Position numbers and translations under genes: made by a program. A stretch of 64,000 bases of DNA from Pantoea alfalfae (GTDB lineage Bacteria > Pseudomonadota > Gammaproteobacteria > Enterobacterales > Enterobacteriaceae). The notes below the pieces were generated by a model. It was not told where the DNA came from, made no database searches, and saw only the letters and a program-made list of their open reading frames with translations. Of this stretch, positions 36,330 through 47,510 are shown piece by piece. Location of the stretch: the NCBI RefSeq assembly GCF_019880205.1, contig NZ_CP082292.1:1-64000 (forward strand). Reading direction: 5' to 3'. Positions within the stretch are counted from its first letter, which is position 1; each line of letters starts with the position of its first letter.

Positions 36330-37508
36330 TTAAAGCAGGTTTTCCCCAAAGTGCTGCCGATATTCTTTCGGCGTGGTGTCGTAGCTTTTGCGGAAGACTG
36401 AGTAGAAGTATTGCAACGAAGGATAGCCGCACATCTGCGAGATCTCGTTGATGTTGAGCGACGAGGAAGCCAGCAGTTCGCGGGCTTTTTCCAGCTTTTC
36501 GCGATGGATCATTGCATGAAGGGTGTCGCCGGTCTCATCCCTGAAGCGTTTTTCAAGATTAGAGCGTGACAGCCCGACCGCATCCAGCACCTGCTCCACT
36601 TTAATCCCCTTACAGGCGTTGAAACGGATGTAGTGCATCGCCTGAATCACTGCCGGATCGCGCAGAGAACGGAAGTCAGTCGAGCGCCGGGCGATGACTT
36701 TTACGGGCGGCACCAGAATGCGCTGTAGTGGCAGGGGCTGCTTATCCAGCAGCCGATGCAGCAGTTTGGCCGCCTGATAGCCCATCTGTCGTGAGCCCTG
36801 TGCCACGGACGAGAGCGCCACGCGTGACAGATAGCGGGTCAGCTCCTCATTATCAATCCCGATCACCGTAAGCTTCTCCGGCACCGGTATTTTCAGATGT
36901 TCGCACGCCTGAAGCAGGTGTCGCGCCCGTGAATCCGTGACGGCGATAATGCCGGTTTGCGGCGGCAGCGTCTGCAGCCAGTCGGCGAGACGGTTCTGGG
37001 CGTGCTGCCAGTTTTCCGGCGCGGTTTCCATGCCCTGATAGACTACGCCCTGATAACGCTCGCGCCCCACCAACTGACGGAACGCCTGTTCCCGCTCCTG
37101 TGCCCAGCGCTTGCCACTGGAGGCCGGTAAACCATAAAAGGCAAAGCGGTTAATGCCCTTCTCTTTCAGATGCAGAAAGGCTTTCTCCACCAGTGCGGCG
37201 TTATCCGTGGCGATGTAATGCACGGGTGGATAATCCTCCTGCCGATGGTAAGAACCGCCAACGCCGACAATCGGCACAGAGACATTCGACAGCAGGCTTT
37301 CGATGGAGCGATCGTCATAATCGGCGATCACGCCATCGCCCAGCCACTCACGGATATTGTCGATGCGACAGCGGAAATCTTCTTCAATGAAGATATCCCA
37401 GTCAGTCTGCGACGCCTGCAGATACTCTCCGACGCCCTCAACAACCTGGCGGTCATACACTTTATTGGCGTTAAACAGCAGTGTAATGCGATAGCGTTTA
37501 TCATGCAT
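36330..37508 (-). CDS. xylR: Xylose operon activator XylR
   Basis: XylR is an AraC-type activator with a LacI-like xylose-binding domain that turns on xylAB and xylFGH. ATG 37508 gives 392 residues, exactly the E. coli length; the longer frame to 37544 has no ribosome site whereas AAGGGA precedes the chosen start. The ligand domain includes GVGGSYHRQEDYPPVHYIATDN and AFYGLPASSGKRWA. The AraC DNA-binding domain is C-terminal, from about residue 290 (VEQVLDAVGLSRSNLEKRF, INEISQMCGYPSLQYFYSVFRKSYDTTPKEYR). It follows xylH by 93 bp, as the last gene of xylFGHR. The malS and bax genes that flank xylR in E. coli are absent. Confidence 0.97.
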   Translation of the reverse strand: MHDKRYRITLLFNANKVYDRQVVEGVGEYLQASQTDWDIFIEEDFRCRIDNIREWLGDGVIADYDDRSIESLLSNVSVPIVGVGGSYHRQEDYPPVHYIATDNAALVEKAFLHLKEKGINRFAFYGLPASSGKRWAQEREQAFRQLVGRERYQGVVYQGMETAPENWQHAQNRLADWLQTLPPQTGIIAVTDSRARHLLQACEHLKIPVPEKLTVIGIDNEELTRYLSRVALSSVAQGSRQMGYQAAKLLHRLLDKQPLPLQRILVPPVKVIARRSTDFRSLRDPAVIQAMHYIRFNACKGIKVEQVLDAVGLSRSNLEKRFRDETGDTLHAMIHREKLEKARELLASSSLNINEISQMCGYPSLQYFYSVFRKSYDTTPKEYRQHFGENLL

Positions 37509-37601
37509 GGTGGCGCGTTCCCTTAAATCCTCAGCGCATTGCATAACACGGCTGAAAGGGGCAAAAAAATTGTTTGCGCCACAATGTGATCGCCCGCGCG
37601 A

Positions 37602-38786
37602 TTACACCCGACGCCGCGTTGCGGTATCCATCCACACCGCCAGCAGCAGAATCGCGCCTTTAACGATGTACTGCCAGAAAGTCGGCACATCCATCATGCT
37701 CATGCCGTTATCCAGCGAGGCCATGATAAAGGCACCCATTACCGCGCCCGCCACCGACCCCACACCACCCGCCAGGCTGGTGCCGCCGATCACGCAGGCG
37801 GCAATCGCGTCGAGTTCTGCGATGTTACCCGCCGATGGCGAACCGGCGCCCAGCCTTGAACTCAGGATCAGCCCGGCAATCGCCACCATCACACCGTTGA
37901 TGGCAAACACCGCCAGTTTGGTGCGCGCCACGTTAATGCCTGACAGCCGCGCAGCATCAATGTTGCCCCCGATGGCGTAGATACGACGGCCAAATGCGGT
38001 GCGGGTGGCCATGAACATGCCCGCCAGCAACAGTACGGCCAGCAGTAACACCGGCGTCGGTACGCCGCGATAGTCGTTGAGCAACCAGATAGCACCGAGC
38101 ACTAAGATGGCGGTGATCGCCTGACGCCCTACGGTGCTGCTGGCTGGGCCCTGCGGCAGTCCGAGCTGCTGACGACGCAGACGCAGACGCCACTGCCACA
38201 GCATAAACAGCGCCAGACCGGCAACGCCAAAGCCGAAACCGACGCCGCCCGGCAGATAACTCTGTCCAATCTGCGACATGCCCGGCGTGATGGGCGCAAC
38301 CGTAGTGCCGTCGGTAATTCCGACCAGAATGCCGCGGAACGCCAGCATTCCCGCCAGCGTGACGATAAACGACGGCACTTTACGGTAGGCCACCCACCAG
38401 CCATTCCAGGTACCGAGCAATAGCCCCATCACCAGCGTCACCACGATGGTCAGGGGCAACGGCCAGCCGAGCCAGACGTCGAATATCGCCGCCGCGCCGC
38501 CCAGTAGCCCCATCATGGAGCCGACTGACAGGTCGATCTCCGCCGAGATAATCACAAACACCATGCCCACCGCCAGGATGCCGGTAATGGCGGTCTGACG
38601 CAGCAGGTTAGAAACGTTACGCGCGCTGAGCCACGCGCCGTCGGTGGTCCAGGTAAAGAACAGCGCAATCAGCACAATCGCGCCCAGCATCACCAGAACC
38701 TGCAGATTAGGCAGTGTGAACCTGCCCGGTGAGGGTTTGCCCGGCGTGCCGGAGAGGCGGCTTTGGGTACGTTCACTTTTAAGCAT
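37602..38786 (-). CDS. xylH: Xylose ABC transporter permease XylH
   Basis: XylH is the membrane channel of the high-affinity D-xylose importer. ATG 38786 gives 394 residues (393 in E. coli), preceded by GGAG eight bases upstream; a GTG three codons earlier is less likely. Ten or more hydrophobic helices are visible. Highly conserved segments are [64 protein letters not shown] and [29 protein letters not shown]. It overlaps the end of xylG by 8 bp, so the two are translationally coupled. Confidence 0.97.
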   Translation of the reverse strand: MLKSERTQSRLSGTPGKPSPGRFTLPNLQVLVMLGAIVLIALFFTWTTDGAWLSARNVSNLLRQTAITGILAVGMVFVIISAEIDLSVGSMMGLLGGAAAIFDVWLGWPLPLTIVVTLVMGLLLGTWNGWWVAYRKVPSFIVTLAGMLAFRGILVGITDGTTVAPITPGMSQIGQSYLPGGVGFGFGVAGLALFMLWQWRLRLRRQQLGLPQGPASSTVGRQAITAILVLGAIWLLNDYRGVPTPVLLLAVLLLAGMFMATRTAFGRRIYAIGGNIDAARLSGINVARTKLAVFAINGVMVAIAGLILSSRLGAGSPSAGNIAELDAIAACVIGGTSLAGGVGSVAGAVMGAFIMASLDNGMSMMDVPTFWQYIVKGAILLLAVWMDTATRRRV

Positions 38787-40299
38787 AATGTTCACTCCGC
38801 AGGGCAGCTTCCATCACCTGCTCCTGAGTCAGGTTATCGTTAATCAAGTCGGCTTTGATCTGCCCTTCATGCATCACCAGCACCCGATCGCTCAGGCCCA
38901 GCACTTCCGGCAGCTCAGAGGAAATCACAATCACCGCGATACCCTGCTGAACCAGCGCATTGATCAGCAGGTAGATCTCCTGACGTGCGCCCACATCAAT
39001 GCCGCGCGTCGGTTCATCGAGGATCAGGATTTTTGGATTGAGCAGCAGACATTTCGCCAGAATTGCTTTCTGCTGGTTGCCGCCGCTTAAACGGCCAATC
39101 GGCAGTTCTGATGAGGAGGTTTTCACCCGCAGGCGGGTGATCGCGTCGTTGATCGCCTGCTGCTCCTGCGCTTCATCCAGCGTTGAGAGTCGGTGGCTGA
39201 ACTGGTCCAGCGCCGCCAGGGTGATATTTTTGCCCACCGCCATCAGCGGCACGATGCCATCCTTTTTGCGATCTTCGGGCACCATCGCGATACCGTGCGC
39301 AATGGCAGCGCGGCAATCGGTGATGCTGACCTGCTGGCCATTGATCCAGATATCACCCTGCCAGCGTCCTGGCCAGACGCCAAACAGACACTGCACCGTT
39401 TCGGTCCTGCCTGCGCCCACCAGCCCGGCGATACCCAGAATCTCACCGCGTCTGAGCGTGAACGAGACATTGTTAACGCGGCGGATGTGGCGGTTAACCG
39501 GATGCCAGGCGGTGAGGTTATCGACTTTCAGTATCACATCGCCAACCTGATGCGGCGCGTGAGGATAGAGCGCGGTCAGCTCGCGTCCGACCATCATGGT
39601 GATGATGTCATCTTCGCTCAGACCCGCCGCCGGACGGGTCGCGATATGCTGGCCGTCACGGATCACGCAGATGGTGTCAGAGATCGCCTTTACCTCATTC
39701 AGCTTGTGGGAGATGTAGATGCAGGCGATGCCGTGTTCACGCAGATTACGGATGATACCCAGCAGCACATCCGTCTCCTGCTCCGTCAGCGATGAGGTCG
39801 GCTCATCCAGAATCAATAGCCGGACCTGTTTGTTGAGGGCGCGGGCGATCTCTACCAGCTGCTGCTGGCCCAGGCCTAACTCACCGACCCGGGTCGCGGG
39901 AGAGACGTTCAGCCCGACCCGCGCCAGCAGCTGCTGACAGCGCAGGGTCATGGTTTCATCATCCACCATGCCGAAACGGCTCAGTTCAGCACCAAGGAAG
40001 ATGTTCTCCATCACGGTGAGTTGCCGCACCAGCGCCAGCTCCTGATGAATAATCACAATGCCTTTACGTTCGGTGTCGCGAATGGTCTGCGCCTGAATCT
40101 CGTCGCCAGAGAAGTGAATCTTCCCTTCAAAATCACCGTGCGGATAGAGTCCGCACAGGATTTTCATCAGCGTCGATTTGCCCGATCCATTCTCACCGCA
40201 CAGCGACATCACTTCACCTGCCTCAAGTTGCAGGCTGACATCATTCAGCGCTTTCACAGCACCGAAACGCTTGGTGATGTTTTTCATTTCCAGCAGCAT
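38779..40299 (-). CDS. xylG: Xylose ABC transporter ATPase XylG
   Basis: XylG is the double-domain ATPase that powers D-xylose uptake. The 506-residue protein contains two ABC modules. The first has Walker [10 protein letters not shown], signature [15 protein letters not shown] and Walker [11 protein letters not shown]; the second has a degenerate Walker A (GLVGAGRTE), signature [13 protein letters not shown] and Walker [11 protein letters not shown]. This asymmetry is normal for the sugar-importer class. It lies 28 bp after xylF and overlaps xylH by 8 bp. Confidence 0.97.
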   Translation of the reverse strand: MLLEMKNITKRFGAVKALNDVSLQLEAGEVMSLCGENGSGKSTLMKILCGLYPHGDFEGKIHFSGDEIQAQTIRDTERKGIVIIHQELALVRQLTVMENIFLGAELSRFGMVDDETMTLRCQQLLARVGLNVSPATRVGELGLGQQQLVEIARALNKQVRLLILDEPTSSLTEQETDVLLGIIRNLREHGIACIYISHKLNEVKAISDTICVIRDGQHIATRPAAGLSEDDIITMMVGRELTALYPHAPHQVGDVILKVDNLTAWHPVNRHIRRVNNVSFTLRRGEILGIAGLVGAGRTETVQCLFGVWPGRWQGDIWINGQQVSITDCRAAIAHGIAMVPEDRKKDGIVPLMAVGKNITLAALDQFSHRLSTLDEAQEQQAINDAITRLRVKTSSSELPIGRLSGGNQQKAILAKCLLLNPKILILDEPTRGIDVGARQEIYLLINALVQQGIAVIVISSELPEVLGLSDRVLVMHEGQIKADLINDNLTQEQVMEAALRSEHYA

Positions 40300-40327
40300 C
40301 GACTGTTCTCCCTCACGCTATGCGCGG

Positions 40328-41320
40328 TCAGAGTTCGCTCTGTTTGTGGAAACCGTCTTTCACCACGGTGCTTTCGATATTGTCTTTGTTGACCGGAATC
40401 GGCTTCAGCAGTCGCGACGGTACATCTTTCAGGCCATTATTCAGCTTGCTGTTGCTGGCGGGCATTTTGCCCTCGCCCAGCTCGACCGCAATTTTCGCCG
40501 CTTCAGTGGCCAGCTCGGTGATCGGTTTGTACACCGTCATGGTCTGGGTGCCCGCTTTGATACGCTTAATCGCGGCCAGATCGGCATCCTGTCCGGAGAT
40601 GGCCACTTTTCCGGCCAGCCCCTGCGCACTCAGGGCCTGAATCGCACCGCCTGCAGTGGCATCGTTAGAGGCCACCACCGCATCAATATGGTTGCCGTTG
40701 GCAGTCAGGGCATTTTCCATAATTTTCAGGGCGTTTTCCGGCAGCCAGGCATCGACCCATTGATCGCCGACAATTTTAATGCTGCCGTTATCGATATAAG
40801 GTTTTAACACTTTCATCTGTCCGGCGCGGAACAGGCGGGCGTTATTATCCACCGGCGATCCGCCCATTAGAAAATAGTTGCCCTTAGGCACCTGTTTCAC
40901 AATGCTTTCGGCCTGCAACTCGCCCACTTTTTCATTATCGAACGAAATATAAAAATCGATATCGGCGTTATTTATCATTCGGTCATAGGCCAGCACTTTA
41001 ATGCCTTCACGTTTCGCTTCAGCGACAACATTACTCAACACCTGACCGTTGTAGGGAATAATCACCAGCACATCGACACCGCGATTGATCATATTTTCAA
41101 TCTGCGACATCTGTGTTTCCTCGTTGCCGTTCGCCGACTGAACAAACACCTTAGCGCCCAGCGTCTCCGCCTGTTTAACGAAAATATCGCGGTCTTTCTG
41201 CCAGCGCTCGAGGCGCAAATCGTCAATTGCCATGCCGATCTTCACTTCTTTTGCCACGCTGGTCTGGCTGAAGAGCGCCAGCGCCGCGCAGGCGGCAAAC
41301 AGTGCATATTTCATCTTCAT
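40328..41320 (-). CDS. xylF: D-xylose-binding periplasmic protein XylF
   Basis: XylF is the periplasmic receptor of the XylFGH importer. ATG 41320 follows AGGA by 9 bp and gives 330 residues, the E. coli length; an ATG three codons upstream is too close to that site. The signal peptide MKMKYALFAACAALALFSQTSVA is cleaved before KEVKIGMAIDDLRLERWQ. Xylose-contact segments such as VFVQSANGNEETQMSQ, VLAYDRMINNADIDFYISFDN and AISGQDADLAAIKR are intact. It is the first gene of xylFGHR and is divergent from xylA across the shared regulatory region. Confidence 0.97.
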   Translation of the reverse strand: MKMKYALFAACAALALFSQTSVAKEVKIGMAIDDLRLERWQKDRDIFVKQAETLGAKVFVQSANGNEETQMSQIENMINRGVDVLVIIPYNGQVLSNVVAEAKREGIKVLAYDRMINNADIDFYISFDNEKVGELQAESIVKQVPKGNYFLMGGSPVDNNARLFRAGQMKVLKPYIDNGSIKIVGDQWVDAWLPENALKIMENALTANGNHIDAVVASNDATAGGAIQALSAQGLAGKVAISGQDADLAAIKRIKAGTQTMTVYKPITELATEAAKIAVELGEGKMPASNSKLNNGLKDVPSRLLKPIPVNKDNIESTVVKDGFHKQSEL

Positions 41321-41664
41321 TGTGATCATCCTGTAGGTGGAGGCTATTGTTATCGCAGGCCGATAAACCAGGCGGATGAATTGTTGCCCTTATTTTCCGG
41401 TCACAGCAATTACTGATTTTTATCCGGCTATTACGTTTTTTGGTTTATTTCATTTTTTATGAGCGCGATCGAGGTTTCATCTTTTTCGGACAAAAGAGTG
41501 ACAATGATAAAAAGGCAGGTGAATAACAATATTTTGCGAGCCAGCGCACAAATAACAATTATCTGACACCCGTAATGAAATATCGTAATTGAGCTGAGAT
41601 TACAGCCCATATTGAATATTGCTTCAACGCAGACCATCCGGGTACTGATGCTAAGGAGCAAACC
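41321..41664. promoter_or_regulatory. Divergent xylF-xylA regulatory region
   Basis: This 344-bp gap should hold both xyl promoters and the XylR sites. Toward xylA, GAAATATCGTAATTGAGC at about 41576-41593 resembles the E. coli xylA-side XylR box, and similar T-rich motifs (GGTTTATTTCATTTTTTATG, 41441-41460) lie on the xylF side. A CRP-like site sits between them. XylR boxes are assigned by resemblance, not by a computed motif. Confidence 0.6.
41535..41550. promoter_or_regulatory. CRP-binding site between xylF and xylA
   Basis: TGCGA-GCCAGC-GCACA matches the CRP consensus TGTGA-N6-TCACA at eight of ten core positions, with AT-rich flanks. A single central CRP site between xylA and xylF is also found in E. 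coli, where it gives catabolite control of both operons. Confidence 0.7.
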
Positions 41665-42987
41665 ATGCACGCTTATTTCGATCAGATCGATCGGGTTCGT
41701 TATGAAGGCACCCAGTCGACGCATCCTCTCGCTTTCCGCCACTACAATCCCGATGAGGTCATCCTCGGCAAGACCATGGCCGGGCATCTGCGCTTTGCTG
41801 CCTGTTACTGGCACACCTTCTGCTGGAATGGCGCGGATATGTTTGGTGTCGGTGCCTTTGATCGTCCGTGGCAGAAAAACGGGGATGCGCTGCAGCAGGC
41901 AAAAATGAAAGCGGATGTCGCCTTTGAGTTTTTCCACAAGCTGAATGTGCCGTGGTACTGCTTCCATGACGTTGATGTCTCACCGGAAGGCGATTCGCTG
42001 CGCAGCTATAAAGAAAACTTAGCCGCCATGACCGATAAACTGCTGGAGAAACAGCAGGAAACCGGCGTGAAACTGCTTTGGGGCACAGCAAACTGCTTCA
42101 CCCATCCACGCTACGGTGCGGGTGCAGCCACCAATCCCGATCCTGAAGTTTTTGCCTGGGCAGCGACGCAGGTCTGTAGCGCAATGCAGGCGACCAAAAC
42201 CCTGGGCGGCGAAAACTATGTGTTGTGGGGCGGACGCGAAGGCTATGAAACACTGTTGAATACCGATCTGCGCCAGGAGCGCGAGCAGATTGGCCGCTTT
42301 ATGCAGATGGTGGTTGAGCACAAACACAAAACTGGCTTCCAGGGAACACTGCTGATCGAACCCAAACCGCAGGAGCCGACCAAACATCAGTATGACTATG
42401 ATGTCGCCACGGTTTATGGCTTCCTGAAACAGTTCGGGCTGGAGAAAGAGATTAAGGTTAACGTCGAGGCGAACCATGCCACGCTGGCTGGCCACTCGTT
42501 TCATCATGAAATCGCGACCGCCATTGCGCTGGGCATTTTTGGTTCCGTGGACGCCAACCGCGGCGATCCGCAGTGCGGCTGGGATACCGATCAGTTCCCG
42601 GTCAGCGTGGAAGAAAACGCGCTGGTGATGTACGAAATTCTTAAGGCGGGCGGCTTTACCACTGGCGGCTTAAACTTTGATGCCAAAGTGCGTCGTCAGA
42701 GCACCGATAAATATGATCTCTTCTACGGTCATATTGGCGCGATGGACACCATGGCGCTGGCGCTGAAGGTGGCGGCTCGCATGATCAGTGACGGTGAACT
42801 CGATAAGCGTGTGGCGCAGCGCTACAGCGGCTGGAATGGTGAGTTCGGCCAGCAAATTTTGAAAGGTGAGTTTTCACTCGAGGCACTGGCGGCGCATGCT
42901 CAGCAGCAGCAGCTTAATCCGAAGCATCAGAGCGGACGTCAGGAGCAGCTGGAAAATCTGGTGAATCACTACCTGTTTGATTTCTAA
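41665..42987 (+). CDS. xylA: Xylose isomerase
   Basis: XylA converts D-xylose to D-xylulose in the cytosol. The 440-residue protein has the E. coli length. Catalytic His101 and Asp104 are in [11 protein letters not shown]; metal ligands are in [33 protein letters not shown] and [19 protein letters not shown], and the C-terminus ends NHYLFDF. AAGGAG lies 8 bp before the ATG. It is the first gene of xylAB, with xylB 17 bp downstream, and is divergent from xylF under XylR and CRP control. Confidence 0.98.
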   Translation: MHAYFDQIDRVRYEGTQSTHPLAFRHYNPDEVILGKTMAGHLRFAACYWHTFCWNGADMFGVGAFDRPWQKNGDALQQAKMKADVAFEFFHKLNVPWYCFHDVDVSPEGDSLRSYKENLAAMTDKLLEKQQETGVKLLWGTANCFTHPRYGAGAATNPDPEVFAWAATQVCSAMQATKTLGGENYVLWGGREGYETLLNTDLRQEREQIGRFMQMVVEHKHKTGFQGTLLIEPKPQEPTKHQYDYDVATVYGFLKQFGLEKEIKVNVEANHATLAGHSFHHEIATAIALGIFGSVDANRGDPQCGWDTDQFPVSVEENALVMYEILKAGGFTTGGLNFDAKVRRQSTDKYDLFYGHIGAMDTMALALKVAARMISDGELDKRVAQRYSGWNGEFGQQILKGEFSLEALAAHAQQQQLNPKHQSGRQEQLENLVNHYLFDF

Positions 42988-43004
42988 CCCTTCAGGAGCA
43001 GCGC

Positions 43005-44447
43005 ATGTTTATCGGGATCGATTTAGGCACCTCTGGCGTCAAAGTGGTGCTGATGGATGCACAGGGCAACGTGGTGGCGACAGAAACATCGCCGCTGCAG
43101 GTTTCGCGTCCGCAGCCCTTATGGAGCGAGCAGGATCCTGAAAGCTGGTGGCAGGCGCTGGATTCAGCCATGCAGGCCCTGAGCGCGCAGCAGGACCTGC
43201 ATAGGGTTCAGGCTATCGGGCTGAGTGGACAGATGCATGGTGCAACGCTGCTCGACAGCGCTGACCAGATTTTACGTCCGGCCATGCTCTGGAATGACGG
43301 GCGCAGCGAGGCGCAGTGCCGCGAGCTGGAGCAGACGGTGCCGGATTCGCGTTTGATTACCGGCAACCTGATGATGCCCGGCTTCACGGCTCCCAAGCTG
43401 CTGTGGGTGCAGCAGCATGAACCGGCCATCTTCAGTCGGGTTGCTCATGTGCTGCTGCCCAAGGATTATCTGCGCTGGCGATTGAGTGGCGACTTCGCCA
43501 CCGATATGTCCGATGCCGCAGGGACGATGTGGCTGGATGTAGCGCAGCGTGACTGGAGCGATGTGATGCTGCAAGCCTGCGATCTCAGCCGCGATCAGAT
43601 GCCGCAACTCTATGAAGGCAATGCCCTGACCGGCACATTACATGCCGATCTGGCGACGCGCTGGAAGATGAACGCGGTGCCGCTGGCCGCTGGCGGAGGT
43701 GACAATGCCGCGGGCGCTGTTGGGGTCGGCATGACCGAACCGGGCCAGGGTATGCTGTCGCTGGGCACCTCGGGCGTCTATTTCGTGGTGAGCGATGGCT
43801 ATCTCAGCAATCCGGAACGTGCGGTTCACAGCTTCTGTCATGCGTTACCGCAGCGCTGGCATCTGATGTCGGTGATGCTCAGTGCGGCTTCCTGTCTCGA
43901 CTGGGCAGCCACGCTGACCGGATGTAAAGATGTTCCTGAGCTGCTGGCTGAAGCGGAGCGCGCGCGCGATGACGTGCCCGCGCTGTGGTTTCTGCCCTAT
44001 CTTTCCGGAGAACGCACGCCGCATAACAATCCCAGTGCCCGGGGCGCTTTCTTTGGCTTTACCCACCAGCATGGTCGTCCCGAGCTGGCACGAGCGGTGC
44101 TGGAAGGCGTAGGGTTTGCGCTGGCGGAGGGCATGGACGCGCTGCACGACTGTGGCGTGCAGCCAGAGAGCATTATGCTGATCGGCGGTGGCGCACGCAG
44201 TGCACTGTGGCGTCAGATGCTGGCAGACATCAGTGGCCAGACGCTGGATTACTGCCACGGCGGTGAAGTGGGTCCGGCGCTGGGGGCCGCCAGGCTGGCA
44301 CAGCAGGCGCTGGATGCAGAGTTCACCGTGCCGACCCCGGTTCTGGTGCAGCGACACCAGCCGGATCCGGTCAGGCTGGCGCATTACCAGTCGCGTCGGG
44401 CGACCTTTGCGACTCTGTATCAGCAGCTTCAGCCATTGATGAAGTAA
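43005..44447 (+). CDS. xylB: Xylulokinase
   Basis: XylB phosphorylates D-xylulose to xylulose 5-phosphate, which enters the pentose phosphate pathway. The 480-residue FGGY-family kinase (484 in E. coli) has the N-terminal GIDLGTSGVKVVLMD phosphate loop, GLSGQMHGATLLD for sugar binding, SLGTSGVYFVVSDG, the catalytic Asp in SAASCLDWAA and the C-terminal FGGY-like LIGGGARSALWRQMLADISGQ. A GGAG site precedes the ATG. It is followed by a long inverted repeat before the convergent transporter gene. Confidence 0.97.
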   Translation: MFIGIDLGTSGVKVVLMDAQGNVVATETSPLQVSRPQPLWSEQDPESWWQALDSAMQALSAQQDLHRVQAIGLSGQMHGATLLDSADQILRPAMLWNDGRSEAQCRELEQTVPDSRLITGNLMMPGFTAPKLLWVQQHEPAIFSRVAHVLLPKDYLRWRLSGDFATDMSDAAGTMWLDVAQRDWSDVMLQACDLSRDQMPQLYEGNALTGTLHADLATRWKMNAVPLAAGGGDNAAGAVGVGMTEPGQGMLSLGTSGVYFVVSDGYLSNPERAVHSFCHALPQRWHLMSVMLSAASCLDWAATLTGCKDVPELLAEAERARDDVPALWFLPYLSGERTPHNNPSARGAFFGFTHQHGRPELARAVLEGVGFALAEGMDALHDCGVQPESIMLIGGGARSALWRQMLADISGQTLDYCHGGEVGPALGAARLAQQALDAEFTVPTPVLVQRHQPDPVRLAHYQSRRATFATLYQQLQPLMK

Positions 44448-44478
44448 CAACGAGGGCGTTCTGAATTTAAAGCGCCTG

Positions 44479-44518
44479 TTAATCAATCCCTGGTGTTAAA
44501 AGCCAGGGGGTTGATTAA
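44479..44518. terminator. Inverted repeat after xylB, probable bidirectional terminator
   Basis: TTAATCAA-tc-CCTGG on the left pairs with CCAGG-ggg-TTGATTAA on the right, about 14 pairs with one bulge and a nine-base loop. It lies 31 bp after xylB and 76 bp before the end of the convergent MFS gene. No clear T-tract follows, so it may act together with Rho. Confidence 0.6.
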
Positions 44519-44594
44519 TGCAGAAAAGATGATCGGTATTACTGACCCGGCGTGGCCGGGATGACACTAACTCAGCCATACCTTCCAGGCAGCA

Positions 44595-45833
44595 TCAGCC
44601 AATCGCGCCCAGCGTATCTTCCTGACCCTGTTTCTTCGGCAGCAGGAACAGCGTCGCCGCAATATCCAGCAGATAAATCAGCGCCAGCAGGGTAATCGCC
44701 GCCGTAAACGAGAACTGGCTCGCCAGCAGACCAATAACTACCGGGCCGAAGCCACCCACGCCACGCCCAAGGTTGAACAGGACATTTTGCGCGGTGGCAC
44801 GCACCTGCGGCGGGAAGGTATCGGAAATCAGCGCGCCGTAGCCGCCAATCATGCCGTTAACAAACATTCCCATGATCGCACCGGTAAATAACATGATGTT
44901 CGGGTCGCGCAACTGCGCATACACCACCACCATCACGACGGCACCAAACTGATAGAGCAGGAAGATTTTCCAGCGCGCAAAGCGGTCGGCCAGCACGCCA
45001 AACAGCCAGATGCCAAAGGTCATCCCGACCACCGTTACCGCAGTCCAGAGGCCGGATTTCGTCAGACTGAAGCCAAAGCTGGAGGAGAGGTAGCTCGGCA
45101 TCCAGATCATCAGCCCGTAGTAACCAAAGTTCTGCACGGAACAAAGGATAAAAATACCGAGACTGGCTTTGGCGGTCGCGCGGTCGCGCACCAGCAGCTT
45201 CAGGCGCGCCGGAAACGAGAGCGACGGCACATGTTTAACCTGCCGTTGAAACGCCACTGGTTCGCCCATGCCGCGACGAATAGCAAACGAGACCAGCGCC
45301 GGTAATAATCCGACCAGGAACATGCCGCGCCAGCCGATGATATTCAGCAGCGGCGGCGTGATAAAGGCTGCCATCAGCACGCCGAGCTGCCAGCCGATAC
45401 CGACCCACGCTGATGCGCGGTTACGCTTCTCAGCAGGCCAGGCTTCGGCAATCAGCGCCATGCCAATACCGAATTCGCCACCCAGGCCCACACCCGCCAG
45501 CGTTCGCCAGGCGAGCAGGTCCCAGTAGCCCTGCGCCACCGCGCACAGCCCGGTAAAGACCGAGAAGACCAGAATCGTGACGGTGAGCATGCGGATGCGC
45601 CCATAGCGGTCGCTGAGATGACCAAATACGATGCCACCGATAACCGCGCCAATCAGCGTCCAGGTCACCAGCGATCCCGCCTGTGAGGGATCGAGCGCCA
45701 GCGAAACACTGATCGCCGGCAGCATAAAGCCGAGTATCAGCAGGTCAAATCCATCCATGGCATAACCGCTGACCGCAGCCAGCATCGCTTTGCCCGGCGT
45801 GACGCCCGGCTTAGATTGGGGAGAAGGGGACAT
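44595..45833 (-). CDS. MFS transporter, aromatic acid/carboxylate symporter type
   Basis: A 412-residue inner-membrane permease with 12 helices, of the branch that contains aromatic-acid:proton symporters. Typical are GYAMDGFDLLILGFMLPAIS in helix 1, the GHLSDRYGRIRMLT motif between helices 2 and 3, and GEFGIGMALIAEAWPAEKRNRASAW in helices 4-5. I chose ATG 45833; five more codons upstream are possible. The substrate is unknown: no catabolic genes lie beside it. It is a single gene between the xyl and pst blocks, at the point where gene order departs from that of E. coli. Confidence 0.85.
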   Translation of the reverse strand: MSPSPQSKPGVTPGKAMLAAVSGYAMDGFDLLILGFMLPAISVSLALDPSQAGSLVTWTLIGAVIGGIVFGHLSDRYGRIRMLTVTILVFSVFTGLCAVAQGYWDLLAWRTLAGVGLGGEFGIGMALIAEAWPAEKRNRASAWVGIGWQLGVLMAAFITPPLLNIIGWRGMFLVGLLPALVSFAIRRGMGEPVAFQRQVKHVPSLSFPARLKLLVRDRATAKASLGIFILCSVQNFGYYGLMIWMPSYLSSSFGFSLTKSGLWTAVTVVGMTFGIWLFGVLADRFARWKIFLLYQFGAVVMVVVYAQLRDPNIMLFTGAIMGMFVNGMIGGYGALISDTFPPQVRATAQNVLFNLGRGVGGFGPVVIGLLASQFSFTAAITLLALIYLLDIAATLFLLPKKQGQEDTLGAIG

Positions 45834-45904
45834 CGTTGCGCACCTCATAAAGAAAAGTGCCGCAATTATAAGGAGAGTTCAGGATGTGACCAATTGAAAA
45901 GGCG

Positions 45905-45933
45905 TATCCCTGCGCCACTCAGGCACAGGGATA
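45905..45933 (-). terminator. Probable terminator of pstSCAB-phoU
   Basis: TATCCCTG and CAGGGATA form an 8-bp stem extended by three more pairs after a mismatch, 8 bp past the phoU stop. On the minus strand it is followed within a few bases by CCTTTTC. It fits an intrinsic terminator of moderate strength. Confidence 0.6.
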
Positions 45934-45940
45934 AGATTAT

Positions 45941-46675
45941 TCAGGAAGGGCGGTTGCTGCCATCGTCACCTGACAATAATTCATCGAGCCGGTCTCCACC
46001 AACGTGACGGAAATCCTGACCTTTGACGAAATAGAAGATAATTTCGCAGATGTTCTGGCAGCGATCGCCAATACGCTCAATCGCGCGGGCGCAGAACAAT
46101 GCTGTCAGCACGCTGGGAATGGTGCGCGGATCTTCCATCATGTAGGTCATCAACTGGCGCACAATACCTTCGTACTCTTTATCCACCTTTTTGTCTTCGC
46201 GGTAGATGGTGATCGCCTCATTGAGATCCATCCGCGCGAAAGCGTCCAGCACATCATGCAGCATCTGCACGGTGTGACGACCCAGCGACTCAAGGCTCAC
46301 CAGCAGCGGAAGATGCTGCTGACCAAATTTCTCCAGCGCCGTGCGGCTGATCTTCTCTGCCACGTCGCCAATGCGCTCCAGCTCGGAAATGGTTTTGATA
46401 ATCGCCATCACCAGCCGCAAATCGATCGCGGTTGGCTGACGTTTGGCGATGATGCGCACGCAGGCTTCATCAATCTCCACTTCCATCATATTGACCTTCT
46501 GGTCGCCGTCGATCACCCGCTGCGCCAGTTCACCATCCAGATTATGCATGGCGGTAATCGCATCGGTCAGTTGCTGCTCGACCATGCCGCCCATGATCAT
46601 TACCTGGGTTCGGATATGCTCCAGTTCGGCATTGAACTGACCGGAGATGTGCTTATTCAGATTCAGATTATCCAT
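45941..46675 (-). CDS. phoU: Phosphate signalling protein PhoU
   Basis: PhoU is a cytosolic peripheral protein that couples the Pst transporter to the PhoR kinase and keeps the Pho regulon off when phosphate is plentiful. The 244-residue protein (241 in E. coli) consists of two three-helix PhoU repeats; each carries a metal-binding E/D-x-x-x-D pattern, visible as [22 protein letters not shown] and [24 protein letters not shown]. It starts 17 bp after pstB and is the last gene of the operon. Confidence 0.97.
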   Translation of the reverse strand: MDNLNLNKHISGQFNAELEHIRTQVMIMGGMVEQQLTDAITAMHNLDGELAQRVIDGDQKVNMMEVEIDEACVRIIAKRQPTAIDLRLVMAIIKTISELERIGDVAEKISRTALEKFGQQHLPLLVSLESLGRHTVQMLHDVLDAFARMDLNEAITIYREDKKVDKEYEGIVRQLMTYMMEDPRTIPSVLTALFCARAIERIGDRCQNICEIIFYFVKGQDFRHVGGDRLDELLSGDDGSNRPS

Positions 46676-46692
46676 GTCGATCTCCTGTCAGA

Positions 46693-47469
<777 letters not shown>

Positions 47470-47510
47470 TCATCTCTCTTATACGGCGCCGCTCAGGGCC
47501 GCGCCGGAAG

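Noticed and set aside
41431..41967. 178-codon minus-strand open frame covering the xyl regulatory region and the start of xylA
   Set aside because: Half of it is opposite xylA and the rest covers promoter sequence; no start signal or recognisable domain.
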